Positions 41,785 through 50,476 of a DNA stretch of 64,000 nt are shown piece by piece. The position numbers and the translations under genes are program-made. Each line of letters opens with the position of its first letter. Within the stretch, counting starts at the first letter, position 1. Below the pieces are notes generated by a model. The model was not told the origin of the DNA. It did not search any database and saw only the letters and a list, made by a program, of their open reading frames with translations. The DNA lies in contig JAITLO010000002.1 of NCBI GenBank assembly GCA_031277855.1, forward strand, positions 1 to 64,000, read 5' to 3'. Source of the DNA: Acidovorax sp. Its GTDB lineage: Bacteria > Pseudomonadota > Gammaproteobacteria > Burkholderiales > Burkholderiaceae_C.

Positions 41785-41828
41785 CCGGCGAAGCCAGAGG
41801 AGGGGAGGATGCGAAGCGGCTCAGGGAG
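41785..41828 (-). repeat. Palindromic intergenic repeat, copy 2 (inverted, partial)
   Basis: On the minus strand it reads CCCTGAGCCGCTTCGC, then TCCCCTCCTCTGG and CTTCGCCGG. This matches the first third of the copy at 50292 (CCCCTGAGCCGCTTCGCG). It lies between convergent ppk and ppx, just past the ppx stop codon. Confidence 0.55.
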
Positions 41829-41833
41829 AGGCC

Positions 41834-43309
41834 TCAGTCCAGCACCAGTTGCAGCTTCCAGCTGGTCTTGCTCCAGGCATCCACCTCTTCGGCCAGCAAA
41901 TGGGCCGACTGCGGAAACTGCTGGCTCCAGCCTGTGGGCAGGCGCAGCGTGAAGTCCGTGCCCCTGCGTGACAGTTGCAGGCCTTGCAGCATGGGGGCCT
42001 GACGGGCATGGCAGAAGATCACGGCCAGGCGCAGTGCCAACAGCTCCATGGCGCCGGGGGCCTGGGCGATGAAGTCTTCCACCTTCTTCAGCTTGCCCCG
42101 GTGGCCCAGGGCCAGCAGCGACATCTGTTGCAGCTCGGCCTCGCTGAACCCCTTGGCGCCGCACTGCTGCAGGATGTAGGCGCTATGGCGGTGGTAGTTG
42201 CTGCGGTTGATGCGTTGACCGGTTTCATGCACCAGGGCCGCCCATTCCAGCAGATGCTGCTGCGGCTGGGCCGTACCGGTCAGCTCGCGTGCCAGGTGCA
42301 AGGCCGTGTCTGCCACATGGCGGGCATGTGCCGTATCAACCGCAAAGCGGTGGGCCAGGGCATGGATGCTGGCGGTGCGCAAATCGCCCGTGGGCAGGTC
42401 GGCATCGGCCAGATCATGCAGCACGCCCTGGCGCAGCGCACCCTGGGCAATCTGCATCTGGTCTATGCCCAGCAGGTCAAAGGCCGCACGCATGATGCTG
42501 ATGCCGCCGGCCAGCATGGGGCGGCGGTCTTCGCGCATGCCGTCCAGGCGGATGCGGTCTACATGCTGGGCGCGCAGCAGCTGCTGTTGCAGCCAATCCA
42601 GGCCGTCGCGGTCGATGACGCCCTGGCTGCGCCCGTTGGCGATCAGCACCTCGCCCACGGCATTGGCCGTGCCGGCCGAGGCGTAGGCACGGTCCCAGCT
42701 GCCAGGGCGGAAGGTGTCCAAGGCCTCGTCCAGCACCGCGCGGGCAGCCAGCTCGGCATTGGCAAAGGCTTCGGCAGTCAGCACACCTTGTGGAAAATAG
42801 CGCATGGACCAGGCCACGCTGCCAATGCGGTAAGAGGCCAGGGCCTCGGCCTGCACGCCATGGCCCAGCACAAACTCGGTGGAGCGGCCGCCAATGTCCA
42901 TCACCAGGCGGCGCTCATCGGTCATGGGCAGCTGGCTGACCACGCCGCGGTAGATCAGCCGTGCTTCTTCTTCGCCGCTGATGACATCGATGGGAAAACC
43001 CAGCAGCTCGTTGGCGCGTTGCACAAAGGCTTCGCGGTTGCGGGCTTCGCGCAGGGTCTGGGTGGCCACGGCGCGCACGCACTCGGGTGCAAAGCCGCGC
43101 AGACGCTCGCCAAAGCGGGCCAGGCAGGCCCAGCCTCTTTCCATGGCCTCAGGCGTGAGATTGCGTTCATCATCCAGACCATTGCCTTGGCGCACGGTTT
43201 CCTTGATGTATTCCACGCGCTGGATTTGCAGGTGTTCAAAGCTGCCTATCTCCAGGCGAAAACTGTTGGAGCCCAGATCGATGGCGGCAAGATTCATGGC
43301 ATGGGGCAT
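41834..43309 (-). CDS. ppx: Exopolyphosphatase (Ppx/GppA family, full length)
   Basis: A 491-residue enzyme that releases phosphate from the ends of polyphosphate. The N-terminal halves hold LAAIDLGSNSFRLEIGSF, TQTLREARNREAFV, VISGEEEARLIYRGV and MDIGGRSTEFVLG. A C-terminal HD-like region (about 305-480) contains LEWAALVHETGQRINRSNYH. The N-terminus could be at 43309 or at 43297 (MNLAAIDLG); neither has a clear ribosome site. A minus-strand Pho box lies 172 bases upstream at 43481-43498. It converges on ppk. Confidence 0.93.
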   Translation of the reverse strand: MPHAMNLAAIDLGSNSFRLEIGSFEHLQIQRVEYIKETVRQGNGLDDERNLTPEAMERGWACLARFGERLRGFAPECVRAVATQTLREARNREAFVQRANELLGFPIDVISGEEEARLIYRGVVSQLPMTDERRLVMDIGGRSTEFVLGHGVQAEALASYRIGSVAWSMRYFPQGVLTAEAFANAELAARAVLDEALDTFRPGSWDRAYASAGTANAVGEVLIANGRSQGVIDRDGLDWLQQQLLRAQHVDRIRLDGMREDRRPMLAGGISIMRAAFDLLGIDQMQIAQGALRQGVLHDLADADLPTGDLRTASIHALAHRFAVDTAHARHVADTALHLARELTGTAQPQQHLLEWAALVHETGQRINRSNYHRHSAYILQQCGAKGFSEAELQQMSLLALGHRGKLKKVEDFIAQAPGAMELLALRLAVIFCHARQAPMLQGLQLSRRGTDFTLRLPTGWSQQFPQSAHLLAEEVDAWSKTSWKLQLVLD

Positions 43310-43480
43310 GGAAGGCAAGAGTGACAAAACGAGAAAGTGCGCAGCTTAGCAGCGTCGGCTGGCGCGGGTCTCCAAAAAACACATGGTCGCCACTGGTGTT
43401 CCGCTTTTGCATGCACCAATGGTTGCCAGGTGGGAAGAGGGTGTGGCGGCCAGCAAAGCTCAGCACGCTACGTCAGCTTC

Positions 43481-43498
43481 ATGACATTTGCATGACAG
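43481..43498 (-). promoter_or_regulatory. Pho box facing ppx
   Basis: On the minus strand CTGTCAT, spacer GCAA and ATGTCAT form a 7-4-7 PhoB site. TAGCGT lies about 10 bases further on and could be the -10 of a promoter reading into ppx. The site is 63 bases from the oppositely oriented Pho box of pstS. Confidence 0.65.
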
Positions 43499-43561
43499 CA
43501 TGCATGGTGGGTGTGTTTGCCATCAGCCTGCTGCTGCAGGGCAGCGCTGAATCCCTGAAAT

Positions 43562-43579
43562 ATGTCACGACGCTGTCAT
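43562..43579 (+). promoter_or_regulatory. Pho box and promoter of the pst operon
   Basis: ATGTCAC, spacer GACG and CTGTCAT form a 7-4-7 PhoB site, and TACATT begins exactly 11 bases later at 43590, a good -10. The start of transcription would be near 43602, about 30 bases before pstS. The 323-base gap between ppx and pstS contains this site, the ppx-facing site, and nothing else that I recognise. Confidence 0.8.
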
Positions 43580-43632
43580 AAACAGTTTCTACATTCGCTT
43601 TCATTGCTTTTTCCCCAACCAAGAGGTTTTTC

Positions 43633-44673
43633 ATGAAATTGTCTGTATTGCGTGGTGTGGTGACGGGCGTGGTCGCTGTGGCCGGCGTGTCTGCTGTGTG
43701 GGCACAGCAAGAAGCCACGGGCGCGGGCGCCAGCTTTCCCGCTCCTCTGTACTCCAAGTGGGCCGCGGATTACAACAAAGCCACTGGTGTGAAGATCAAC
43801 TACCAGTCCGTGGGCTCCAGTGCCGGCATCAAGCAGATCGAAGCCAAGACCGTGGACTTCGGCGCTTCCGACGAGCCTTTGAAGGACGACGAGCTGCAAA
43901 AGAAGGGTCTGGTGCAGTTCCCCACCGTGATCGGCGGCATTGTGCCCGTGGTCAACATCAAGGGCATTCAGCCCGGTCAGCTCAAGCTGAGCGGCCAAGT
44001 GCTGGGCGATATCTACCTGGGCAAGATCGCCAAGTGGAACGACCCCGCTATCGTGGCGTTGAACCCCGGCCTGCCTCTGCCTGATGCTGCCATCGCCCCC
44101 GTGCGCCGCGCTGATGGTTCGGGCACCACCTTTGGCTTCACCAACTACCTGAGCAAGGCCAATGCCGAGTGGAAGGAAAAAGTGGGTGAAGGCAAGGCAG
44201 TGAACTGGCCCACCGGTGCAGGTGGCAAGGGTAACGAAGGCGTGGCCGCTTTCGTGGGTCGCCTGAACAACTCCATCGGTTATGTGGAGTACGCCTACGT
44301 CAAGCAAAACAAGCTGACCTTTGCCCTGCTGCAAAACAGCACCGGCGCCTTTGTCTCCCCCAACGAAGCCAGCTTCAAGGCTGCCGCTGCCGGTGCCGAC
44401 TGGAGCAAGAGCTTCTACCAGATCCTGACCAACCAGCCTGGCAAGGATGCATGGCCCATCACCAGCGCCACTTTCATCCTGATGCACACCAAGCAGGAAA
44501 AGCCCCAGCAGGCCGAAGCCGCGCTGAAGTTCTTCCAGTGGGCTTACCAGTCGGGTGACCAGACCGCTTCCGGTCTGGACTATGTGCCCATGCCTGACTC
44601 CGTCAAGCAAGTGATCTACAAGTCCTGGAGCCACATTCAGGATGGTGCTGGCAAGACCATCGCGGTGAAGTAA
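43633..44673 (+). CDS. pstS: Phosphate ABC transporter, periplasmic substrate-binding protein
   Basis: A 346-residue periplasmic phosphate receptor. A signal peptide ends AVWA at about residue 24. The mature protein starts QEATGAGASFPAPLYSKW, and phosphate-binding motifs follow: VGSSAGIKQI, FGASDEPL and RADGSGTTFGFTNYL. It is the first gene of the Pho-controlled operon, and a stem-loop after it should favour high PstS over the membrane components. The ribosome site is AAGAGG. Confidence 0.97.
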   Translation: MKLSVLRGVVTGVVAVAGVSAVWAQQEATGAGASFPAPLYSKWAADYNKATGVKINYQSVGSSAGIKQIEAKTVDFGASDEPLKDDELQKKGLVQFPTVIGGIVPVVNIKGIQPGQLKLSGQVLGDIYLGKIAKWNDPAIVALNPGLPLPDAAIAPVRRADGSGTTFGFTNYLSKANAEWKEKVGEGKAVNWPTGAGGKGNEGVAAFVGRLNNSIGYVEYAYVKQNKLTFALLQNSTGAFVSPNEASFKAAAAGADWSKSFYQILTNQPGKDAWPITSATFILMHTKQEKPQQAEAALKFFQWAYQSGDQTASGLDYVPMPDSVKQVIYKSWSHIQDGAGKTIAVK

Positions 44674-44691
44674 TCTCGTTGTTTTGTTTTG

Positions 44692-44728
44692 ATGTCGCCG
44701 GTGGCTGCAGCGCCGGCGACATGTTCTT
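44692..44728 (+). terminator. Stem-loop between pstS and pstC
   Basis: ATGTCGCCGG (44692-44701) and CCGGCGACAT (44713-44722) form a perfect 10-bp stem followed by GTTCTTTC. The tail is only moderately T-rich, so it probably acts as a partial terminator or a 3' stabilising structure for pstS mRNA. Confidence 0.6.
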
Positions 44729-44747
44729 TCTCTCAAGGTAGCTTCTC

Positions 44748-45773
44748 GTGTCTCACATGTCTTCGGCCACTGCTTTGGCGGGTGCGCAAGCGCCAGAGCG
44801 CAAGGCCAGCACCCCTTCGCCCCGCCGCTCACCTCTGATTTCAGGGGTGGTGGCGGATCGTTTGTTTGCGTTCCTGGCCAAGGCTGCAGCATGGGTGACA
44901 TTGGGGCTGCTGGCAGCCATCATGGTGTCGCTGCTGATTGGCGCCTGGCCTGCCATCAAGGAATACGGCCTGGGCTTTCTGATCAACAGCGAATGGGACC
45001 CCGTACAGGACAAGTACGGTGGCCTGGTGATGATCTATGGCACCTTGATGACCTCGGTGATTGCGCTGGCGATTGCCGTGCCGGTGAGCTTTGGCATTGC
45101 CCTGTTTCTGACCGAGCTGTCGCCCACCTGGCTCAAGCGCCCTCTGGGTACGGCCATTGAGCTGCTGGCCGCCGTGCCCTCGATCGTGTATGGCATGTGG
45201 GGCCTGATGGTGTTCGGCCCGGTGCTGGCCACCTATGTGCAGCAGCCGCTGCAGGGGCTGCTCGATGGCGTGCCTTATCTGGGTGCGCTGGTGTCCGGAC
45301 CTCCGGTGGGCATCGGTATTTTGTCGGCCGGTGTGATCCTGGCCATCATGATTATTCCGTTCATTGCCTCGGTGATGCGCGATGTGTTTGAAGTCACTCC
45401 CGCCCTGCTCAAAGAGTCGGCCTACGGCCTGGGTGCCACGACCTGGGAAGTGGTGTGGAAGGTGGTGCTGCCCTATACCAAGGCCGGCGTGCTGGGCGGC
45501 GTGATGCTGGGCCTGGGCCGTGCTTTGGGGGAGACCATGGCCGTCACCTTTGTGATCGGCAATATGAACCAGCTCAACTCGCTGTCGGTTTTCGAGGCTG
45601 CCAACAGCATCACCTCGGCACTGGCCAACGAATTTGCCGAAGCGGGTGAAGGCCTGCACCAGGCATCGCTGATCTATCTGGGCCTGGTGCTGTTCTTCAT
45701 CACCTTTGTGGTGCTGTCCCTGTCCAAGGTGCTGCTCAATCGCCTGCAGAAAAATGAAGGAGCACGCGCATGA
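44748..45773 (+). CDS. pstC: Phosphate ABC transporter permease PstC
   Basis: A 341-residue inner-membrane permease with about six transmembrane helices. The first (about residues 42-65) follows an N-terminal cytoplasmic stretch rich in Ser/Ala/Arg. The ABC permease loop [30 protein letters not shown], given here as positions 45412-45501, contacts PstB. It starts with GTG at 44748 with AAGG 9 bases upstream; an ATG lies at 44757. It overlaps pstA by 4 bases (ATGA). Confidence 0.95.
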   Translation: MSHMSSATALAGAQAPERKASTPSPRRSPLISGVVADRLFAFLAKAAAWVTLGLLAAIMVSLLIGAWPAIKEYGLGFLINSEWDPVQDKYGGLVMIYGTLMTSVIALAIAVPVSFGIALFLTELSPTWLKRPLGTAIELLAAVPSIVYGMWGLMVFGPVLATYVQQPLQGLLDGVPYLGALVSGPPVGIGILSAGVILAIMIIPFIASVMRDVFEVTPALLKESAYGLGATTWEVVWKVVLPYTKAGVLGGVMLGLGRALGETMAVTFVIGNMNQLNSLSVFEAANSITSALANEFAEAGEGLHQASLIYLGLVLFFITFVVLSLSKVLLNRLQKNEGARA

Positions 45774-46654
45774 GCTCGACCAGCCAACGCATGCTGCAAG
45801 AAGCGGATCTGACGGTGCGCCGCCAGGCCAAGTACGGACGCCGCAAGCGGCTGAACCAGGTGGCGCTGACGCTGTCACTGGCTGCCATGGCCTTTGGTGT
45901 CTTCTGGCTGATCTGGATCCTGTGGGAGACGATTCGCCTGGGCGTCAGCGGCCTGAATGTGGCGCTGTTCATGGAAATGACACCGCCGCCCAATGATGGC
46001 GGTGGCCTGGCCAATGCCATCTTCGGCTCGGCCACCATGGTGTTGCTGGCCACCCTGGTGGGTACACCCATCGGCGTGATGGCTGGCGTCTATCTGGCCG
46101 AGTACGACCCGCGCGGCTGGCTGGCGCGCACCACACGCTTTGTGAATGACATCTTGCTGTCTGCCCCCTCCATCGTGATCGGCCTGTTTGTCTATGCCGT
46201 GGTGGTGGTGCGCTTCAAGAGCTTCTCCGGCTATGCCGGCGTGGTGGCGCTGGCGCTGCTGGTGATTCCGGTGGTGATCCGCACCACCGAGAACATGCTG
46301 GTGCTGGTGCCTTCCAGCCTGCGCGAAGCTGCTTATGCATTGGGTACGCCCAAGTGGAAGGTCATCATCCGCATCACGCTGCGTGCAGCGCAGGCCGGTG
46401 TCATCACCGGTGTGCTGTTGGCCGTGGCCCGCATTGCCGGTGAAACCGCTCCGCTGCTGTTCACCGCGCTGAACAACCAATTCTGGAATGCCGACCTGTC
46501 CAAGCCCATGGCCAGCCTGCCGGTGACCATTTTCAAATTTGCGATGAGCCCGTACGAGAACTGGCAACAACTGGCCTGGGCCGGTGTGTTCCTGATCACC
46601 ATGGCTGTACTGGCATTGAACATCCTGGCGCGTCTGCTGACTCGTCAAAAGTAA
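45770..46654 (+). CDS. pstA: Phosphate ABC transporter permease PstA
   Basis: A 294-residue permease partner of PstC. Six hydrophobic helices are visible, the first at about residues 33-56. The cytoplasmic loop has [16 protein letters not shown], the permease motif that docks on the ATPase. The start overlaps the pstC stop in an ATGA, implying coupled translation. Confidence 0.95.
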   Translation: MSSTSQRMLQEADLTVRRQAKYGRRKRLNQVALTLSLAAMAFGVFWLIWILWETIRLGVSGLNVALFMEMTPPPNDGGGLANAIFGSATMVLLATLVGTPIGVMAGVYLAEYDPRGWLARTTRFVNDILLSAPSIVIGLFVYAVVVVRFKSFSGYAGVVALALLVIPVVIRTTENMLVLVPSSLREAAYALGTPKWKVIIRITLRAAQAGVITGVLLAVARIAGETAPLLFTALNNQFWNADLSKPMASLPVTIFKFAMSPYENWQQLAWAGVFLITMAVLALNILARLLTRQK

Positions 46655-46672
46655 TAGCAAGGAAAACTGCAG

Positions 46673-47455
46673 ATGTCTGCTTCTACCGTGAATCCGGTCA
46701 ATACCGCCAAGCTGTCCGTGCGCGATTTGAACTTCTACTACGGCAAGTTCCACGCCCTCAAAGGCATCAATCTGGACATTCCCGAAAACAAGGTCACGGC
46801 CTTTATCGGCCCCTCGGGTTGCGGCAAGTCCACCTTGCTGCGCACCTTCAATCGCATGTTCGAGCTCTACCCCGAGCAGCGCGCCGAAGGCCAGATCATG
46901 CTGGATGGAGAGAACCTGCTGACCAGCAAACAGGACGTGGCCCTGATCCGTGCCAAGGTGGGCATGGTGTTCCAAAAGCCCACGCCCTTTCCCATGTCCA
47001 TCTACGACAACATCGCCTTTGGCGTGAAGCTGTTCGAAGATCTGAACGCCGCCGACATGGACGACCGTGTGGAATGGGCGCTGCGCAAGGCCGCGCTGTG
47101 GACCGAGGTCAAGGACAAGCTGCAGCAAACCGGCTCCGGCCTGTCTGGCGGCCAGCAGCAGCGTCTGTGCATTGCGCGCGGCATTGCGATCAAGCCCGAA
47201 GTGCTGTTGCTGGACGAGCCTTGCTCGGCGCTGGATCCCATCTCCACCGCCAAGGTGGAAGAGCTGATTGCCGAGCTGAAGAACGACTACACCGTGGTCA
47301 TCGTGACCCACAATATGCAGCAGGCCGCGCGTTGCAGCGACTACACCGCCTATATGTACCTGGGTGATCTGGTGGAGTTTGGCGAGACCGAGCAGATGTT
47401 CTTCAAGCCCCAGCGCAAAGAGACCGAAGACTACATTACCGGCCGCTTTGGCTAA
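46673..47455 (+). CDS. pstB: Phosphate ABC transporter ATP-binding protein
   Basis: A 260-residue ATPase. Walker A is [19 protein letters not shown] at about residue 44, the signature is [17 protein letters not shown], Walker B is [13 protein letters not shown], and the switch histidine is in [16 protein letters not shown]. The length is standard for PstB. A ribosome site AAGGAA precedes the ATG. It energises import through PstC-PstA. Confidence 0.97.
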   Translation: MSASTVNPVNTAKLSVRDLNFYYGKFHALKGINLDIPENKVTAFIGPSGCGKSTLLRTFNRMFELYPEQRAEGQIMLDGENLLTSKQDVALIRAKVGMVFQKPTPFPMSIYDNIAFGVKLFEDLNAADMDDRVEWALRKAALWTEVKDKLQQTGSGLSGGQQQRLCIARGIAIKPEVLLLDEPCSALDPISTAKVEELIAELKNDYTVVIVTHNMQQAARCSDYTAYMYLGDLVEFGETEQMFFKPQRKETEDYITGRFG

Positions 47456-47468
47456 GGAGGGAAAGAAC

Positions 47469-48170
47469 ATGACAGACAAGCATTTATCGTCGCAGTTCGA
47501 TTCGGAACTCAACCGCGTCTCCGCCCGTGTCATGGAGCTCGGTGGTCTGGTGGAGCAGCAGATTCACCAGGCGGTGCAGGCACTCACGCAATTCAGCACC
47601 GAGTCGATCGCACAGATCCACGCCAACGAAGACCGCGTGAACGCCATGGAAGTGGAGATCGACTATGAGCTCTCCTCCATCATCGGCCGCCGCCAGCCTA
47701 CGGCGCGTGATCTGCGCATGCTGATGGCTTTCTCCAAGGTCACGGCCAATCTGGAGCGCATGGGTGACGAGGCGCACAAGATCGCTCGCATGGTGCAGTC
47801 CATCATCGAAAGCGGCGCTGCCCGCTCCCTGCCCGCCGGGGAGTTGCGCGTGGCGGCCGAAATGGCCTCTGCCATGCTGCGCAAGGCCCTGGATGCGCTG
47901 GCACGTTTGGATACAAAAAGTGCGGTCGCCATCTTGAAAGATGATGATCTGATCGATGATGAGTTTGACGGCTTTGTGCGCAAACTCATCACCTACATGA
48001 TGGAAGACCCGCGCAAGATTTCGCCGAGTCTGGATCTGCTGTTCGTGGCCAAGGCCATTGAACGCATCGGAGATCACTCCAAGAATGTGGCCGAGCTGAT
48101 CATCTATCTTGTCGAAGGCAAGGACATTCGCCACCAGACCATGGATGTGATCGAGTCCGCGGTGAAGTGA
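47469..48170 (+). CDS. phoU: Phosphate signalling protein PhoU
   Basis: A 233-residue negative regulator linking the Pst transporter to PhoR. It is built from two three-helix bundles with paired motifs: EDRVNAMEVEIDYELSSIIG and NLERMGDEAHKIARMV in the first, and KAIERIGDHSKNVAELIIY in the second. The strong AAGGAGGG lies 8 bases before the ATG, 13 bases past pstB. Confidence 0.96.
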   Translation: MTDKHLSSQFDSELNRVSARVMELGGLVEQQIHQAVQALTQFSTESIAQIHANEDRVNAMEVEIDYELSSIIGRRQPTARDLRMLMAFSKVTANLERMGDEAHKIARMVQSIIESGAARSLPAGELRVAAEMASAMLRKALDALARLDTKSAVAILKDDDLIDDEFDGFVRKLITYMMEDPRKISPSLDLLFVAKAIERIGDHSKNVAELIIYLVEGKDIRHQTMDVIESAVK

Positions 48171-48191
48171 GCGAGAAACGGTATTTGTGGA

Positions 48192-48887
48192 ATGAAGAAA
48201 AACCCTCGAATCCTGATCGTGGAGGATGAGCCTGCGATTGCAGAGCTGATTGCTGTCAACCTGCGCCACAACGGCTTCCAGCCCATCTGGACGGAAGACG
48301 GTGCCAGCGCCCAGCGGGAGCTGGACGCCGTGCTGCCCGATGCCATCTTGCTGGACTGGATGCTGCCCGGCTCCAGCGGGCTGGCGCTGGCGCGCAAATG
48401 GCGTGCTGACGCCCGCACCAAGCACATCCCGATTTTGATGCTGACGGCGCGCGGCGACGAGCCCGACAAAGTGGCGGGGCTGGATGCCGGCGCGGACGAC
48501 TACATCACCAAGCCGTTTTCCACCCAGGAACTGCTGGCCCGTATTCGTGCCGTGCTGCGCCGACGGGCTCCCGAACAGGTGACGGCCAAGGTGGCCGTGG
48601 GCGCGCTGGAGCTGGATGCTGCCACCCACCGCGTGGCCTACAGCGGAGAGGCCTTGAAGCTGGGGCCTACCGAGTTCAAGTTGCTGAACTATCTGCTCAA
48701 CCATCCCGAACGTGTGCACAGCCGGGCCCAGTTGCTGGACAAGGTCTGGGGTGACCATGTGTTCATCGAAGAACGCACGGTGGATGTGCATGTCAAACGC
48801 CTGCGCGAAGCCTTGGGCGAGGCCGGCACCATGGTGCAGACTGTGCGTGGTGTGGGCTACCGCCTGAGCGCTCCGGCGCAGGGCTGA
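48192..48887 (+). CDS. phoB: Phosphate regulon response regulator PhoB
   Basis: A 231-residue OmpR-family regulator. The receiver domain has the acidic pocket VEDEP, phosphoacceptor D55 in ILLDWMLPG, and lysine in YITKPFS. The C-terminal winged helix has LGPTEFKLLNYLLNHPERVH and ERTVDVHVKRLREAL. It would bind the Pho boxes at 39385, 43481 and 43562. It starts 21 bases after phoU. Confidence 0.96.
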   Translation: MKKNPRILIVEDEPAIAELIAVNLRHNGFQPIWTEDGASAQRELDAVLPDAILLDWMLPGSSGLALARKWRADARTKHIPILMLTARGDEPDKVAGLDAGADDYITKPFSTQELLARIRAVLRRRAPEQVTAKVAVGALELDAATHRVAYSGEALKLGPTEFKLLNYLLNHPERVHSRAQLLDKVWGDHVFIEERTVDVHVKRLREALGEAGTMVQTVRGVGYRLSAPAQG

Positions 48888-48959
48888 CACCGGCCCATCC
48901 GACTGTCACGCGCAGCGCTGCTGTGCGGGCAGTCCATATCCAAGCAAAGAGAAACAAAC

Positions 48960-50291
48960 ATGACATGGCGTGGATTGGCGCTGGCGCTGCTGCAGATAGC
49001 GCTGGGCGGGCTGGGGTGGTGGCTGGGGCAGGCATGGGGGGCGTTGGCCGCCGTGGTGCTGGCCTCCTGGCTGTGGCTGGCCTGGGATATGTGGCATGCG
49101 CGCAAGCTGCTCTTGTGGCTGCGCTCCACGGAGCTGGTACAGGCTCCTGCCATGTCGGGTGTGTGGGGGGAGCTGGCCACACGTATGCGCCGCTGGCTGC
49201 GACTGGATGCGCAACAGGTGCAGCAAAGCGAGCAGCGCCTGGAGGATATTTTTTCTGCCCTGCAGGCCAGCCCCAACGGCCTGATCTTGCTGGACACCAC
49301 CGGCCATATCGAGTGGTGCAACCAGACGGCCGAGCAGCAGTTCGGCCTGGATGCCGAGCGGGACCTGCTGCAGTCCATTGGCAACCTGGTGCGTGACCCG
49401 GCATTCAGCGCGTACTGGACGCGGCATGACTTCACACAGCCGGTGCTGATGCAGGGGCGTGACAGCACGCCGGGGCGGCCCATGCGGCTGTCCGTGCAGC
49501 TGTATGCCTATGGAGACGGCCGCCACCTGCTGCTGTCGCGCGACATCACGACCCTGGAGCAGGCCGAGGCCATGCGGCGTGATTTTGTGGCCAATGTGTC
49601 GCACGAGATCCGCACACCGCTGACGGTGCTGCTGGGCTTTGTCGAAACCCTGCAGACCCTGCCGCTGGAGGAAGACGAGCGCAAGCGCTATCTGGCGCTG
49701 ATGGCCCAGCAGGCCGCCCGCATGCAGAACCTGGTGCAGGATTTGCTCACCCTCTCACGCCTGGAAGGCAGTCCCCTGCCGGCGCGCGACGACTGGATAC
49801 CGCTGGCGCCCTTGCTGGGCCAGTGCGAAGACGAGGCCACGGCGCTGTCTGAAATGCTGACGCGCAAATCGGGCGCACCCCATGTGCTGGTGTTTCCCGA
49901 GGCGACGGTGCTGCAGTCCGATCTGGCGGGGGTGCCTGCCGAGCTGCACAGCGCGTTCTCCAACCTCATCAGCAATGCCATCCGCTACACCCCTGCAGGG
50001 GGCAACATCACGGTGCAATGGCAGCCCCATGCCGATGGCAGTGCCACGTTCTCCGTGCAGGACAGTGGGCGTGGCATTGATCCCGAGCATGTGGGGCGTT
50101 TGACGGAGCGCTTTTACCGTATTGACCGCAGCCGCTCGCGCGAGACCGGGGGCACGGGGCTGGGCTTGGCCATCGTCAAGCATGTGCTGCAGCGCCATGG
50201 TGCACAGCTGCATATCGCCAGCGTGCTGGGTCAGGGCTCCACCTTCTCTGCCACCTTCCCGGCGGGGCGGGTGAGAGGGCATGTGAAATAA
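48960..50291 (+). CDS. phoR: Phosphate regulon sensor histidine kinase PhoR
   Basis: A 443-residue membrane kinase. Hydrophobic N-terminal segments at about 5-45 anchor it with almost no periplasmic part, as in E. coli PhoR. A PAS domain follows at about 92-195. The HisKA domain has H215 in FVANVSHEIRTPLTVLLGF, and the ATPase has N (SNAIRYTPAGG), DSGRGIDPEHV and GGTGLGLAIVKHVL. It lies 72 bases after phoB. It converges on the MATE gene with a palindromic repeat in the gap. Confidence 0.95.
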   Translation: MTWRGLALALLQIALGGLGWWLGQAWGALAAVVLASWLWLAWDMWHARKLLLWLRSTELVQAPAMSGVWGELATRMRRWLRLDAQQVQQSEQRLEDIFSALQASPNGLILLDTTGHIEWCNQTAEQQFGLDAERDLLQSIGNLVRDPAFSAYWTRHDFTQPVLMQGRDSTPGRPMRLSVQLYAYGDGRHLLLSRDITTLEQAEAMRRDFVANVSHEIRTPLTVLLGFVETLQTLPLEEDERKRYLALMAQQAARMQNLVQDLLTLSRLEGSPLPARDDWIPLAPLLGQCEDEATALSEMLTRKSGAPHVLVFPEATVLQSDLAGVPAELHSAFSNLISNAIRYTPAGGNITVQWQPHADGSATFSVQDSGRGIDPEHVGRLTERFYRIDRSRSRETGGTGLGLAIVKHVLQRHGAQLHIASVLGQGSTFSATFPAGRVRGHVK

Positions 50292-50424
50292 CACCCCCTG
50301 AGCCGCTTCGCGTCTTCCCCCTCTTTAGGCGCTACGCGCCAGAGGGTGACGGCACCAGCGCGGTGGGGCGGCGCGGCCGGCGTAGGCCCTTGCGCGGTGC
50401 CTCTGACCTGGGTAGCGCCACTTT
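50292..50424 (+). repeat. Palindromic intergenic repeat, copy 3
   Basis: CCCCTGAGCCGCTTCGCG, a second palindrome GGCGCTACGCGCC, then GC-rich sequence and the tail CTGACCTGGGTAGCGCCA. The tail closely matches that of copy 1 at 35560-35660 and the start matches the inverted copy at 41785-41828. It fills most of the gap between convergent phoR and the MATE gene. Confidence 0.6.
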
Positions 50425-50476
50425 TATGCGCTGTGGGTGGTGTGTAGCGCTGATCGTTCGCACATGGCTTGGGGGA

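Noticed and set aside
41975-43324. A 449-codon plus-strand frame opposite ppx.
   Set aside because: It is the antisense shadow of ppx, whose motifs are complete on the minus strand.
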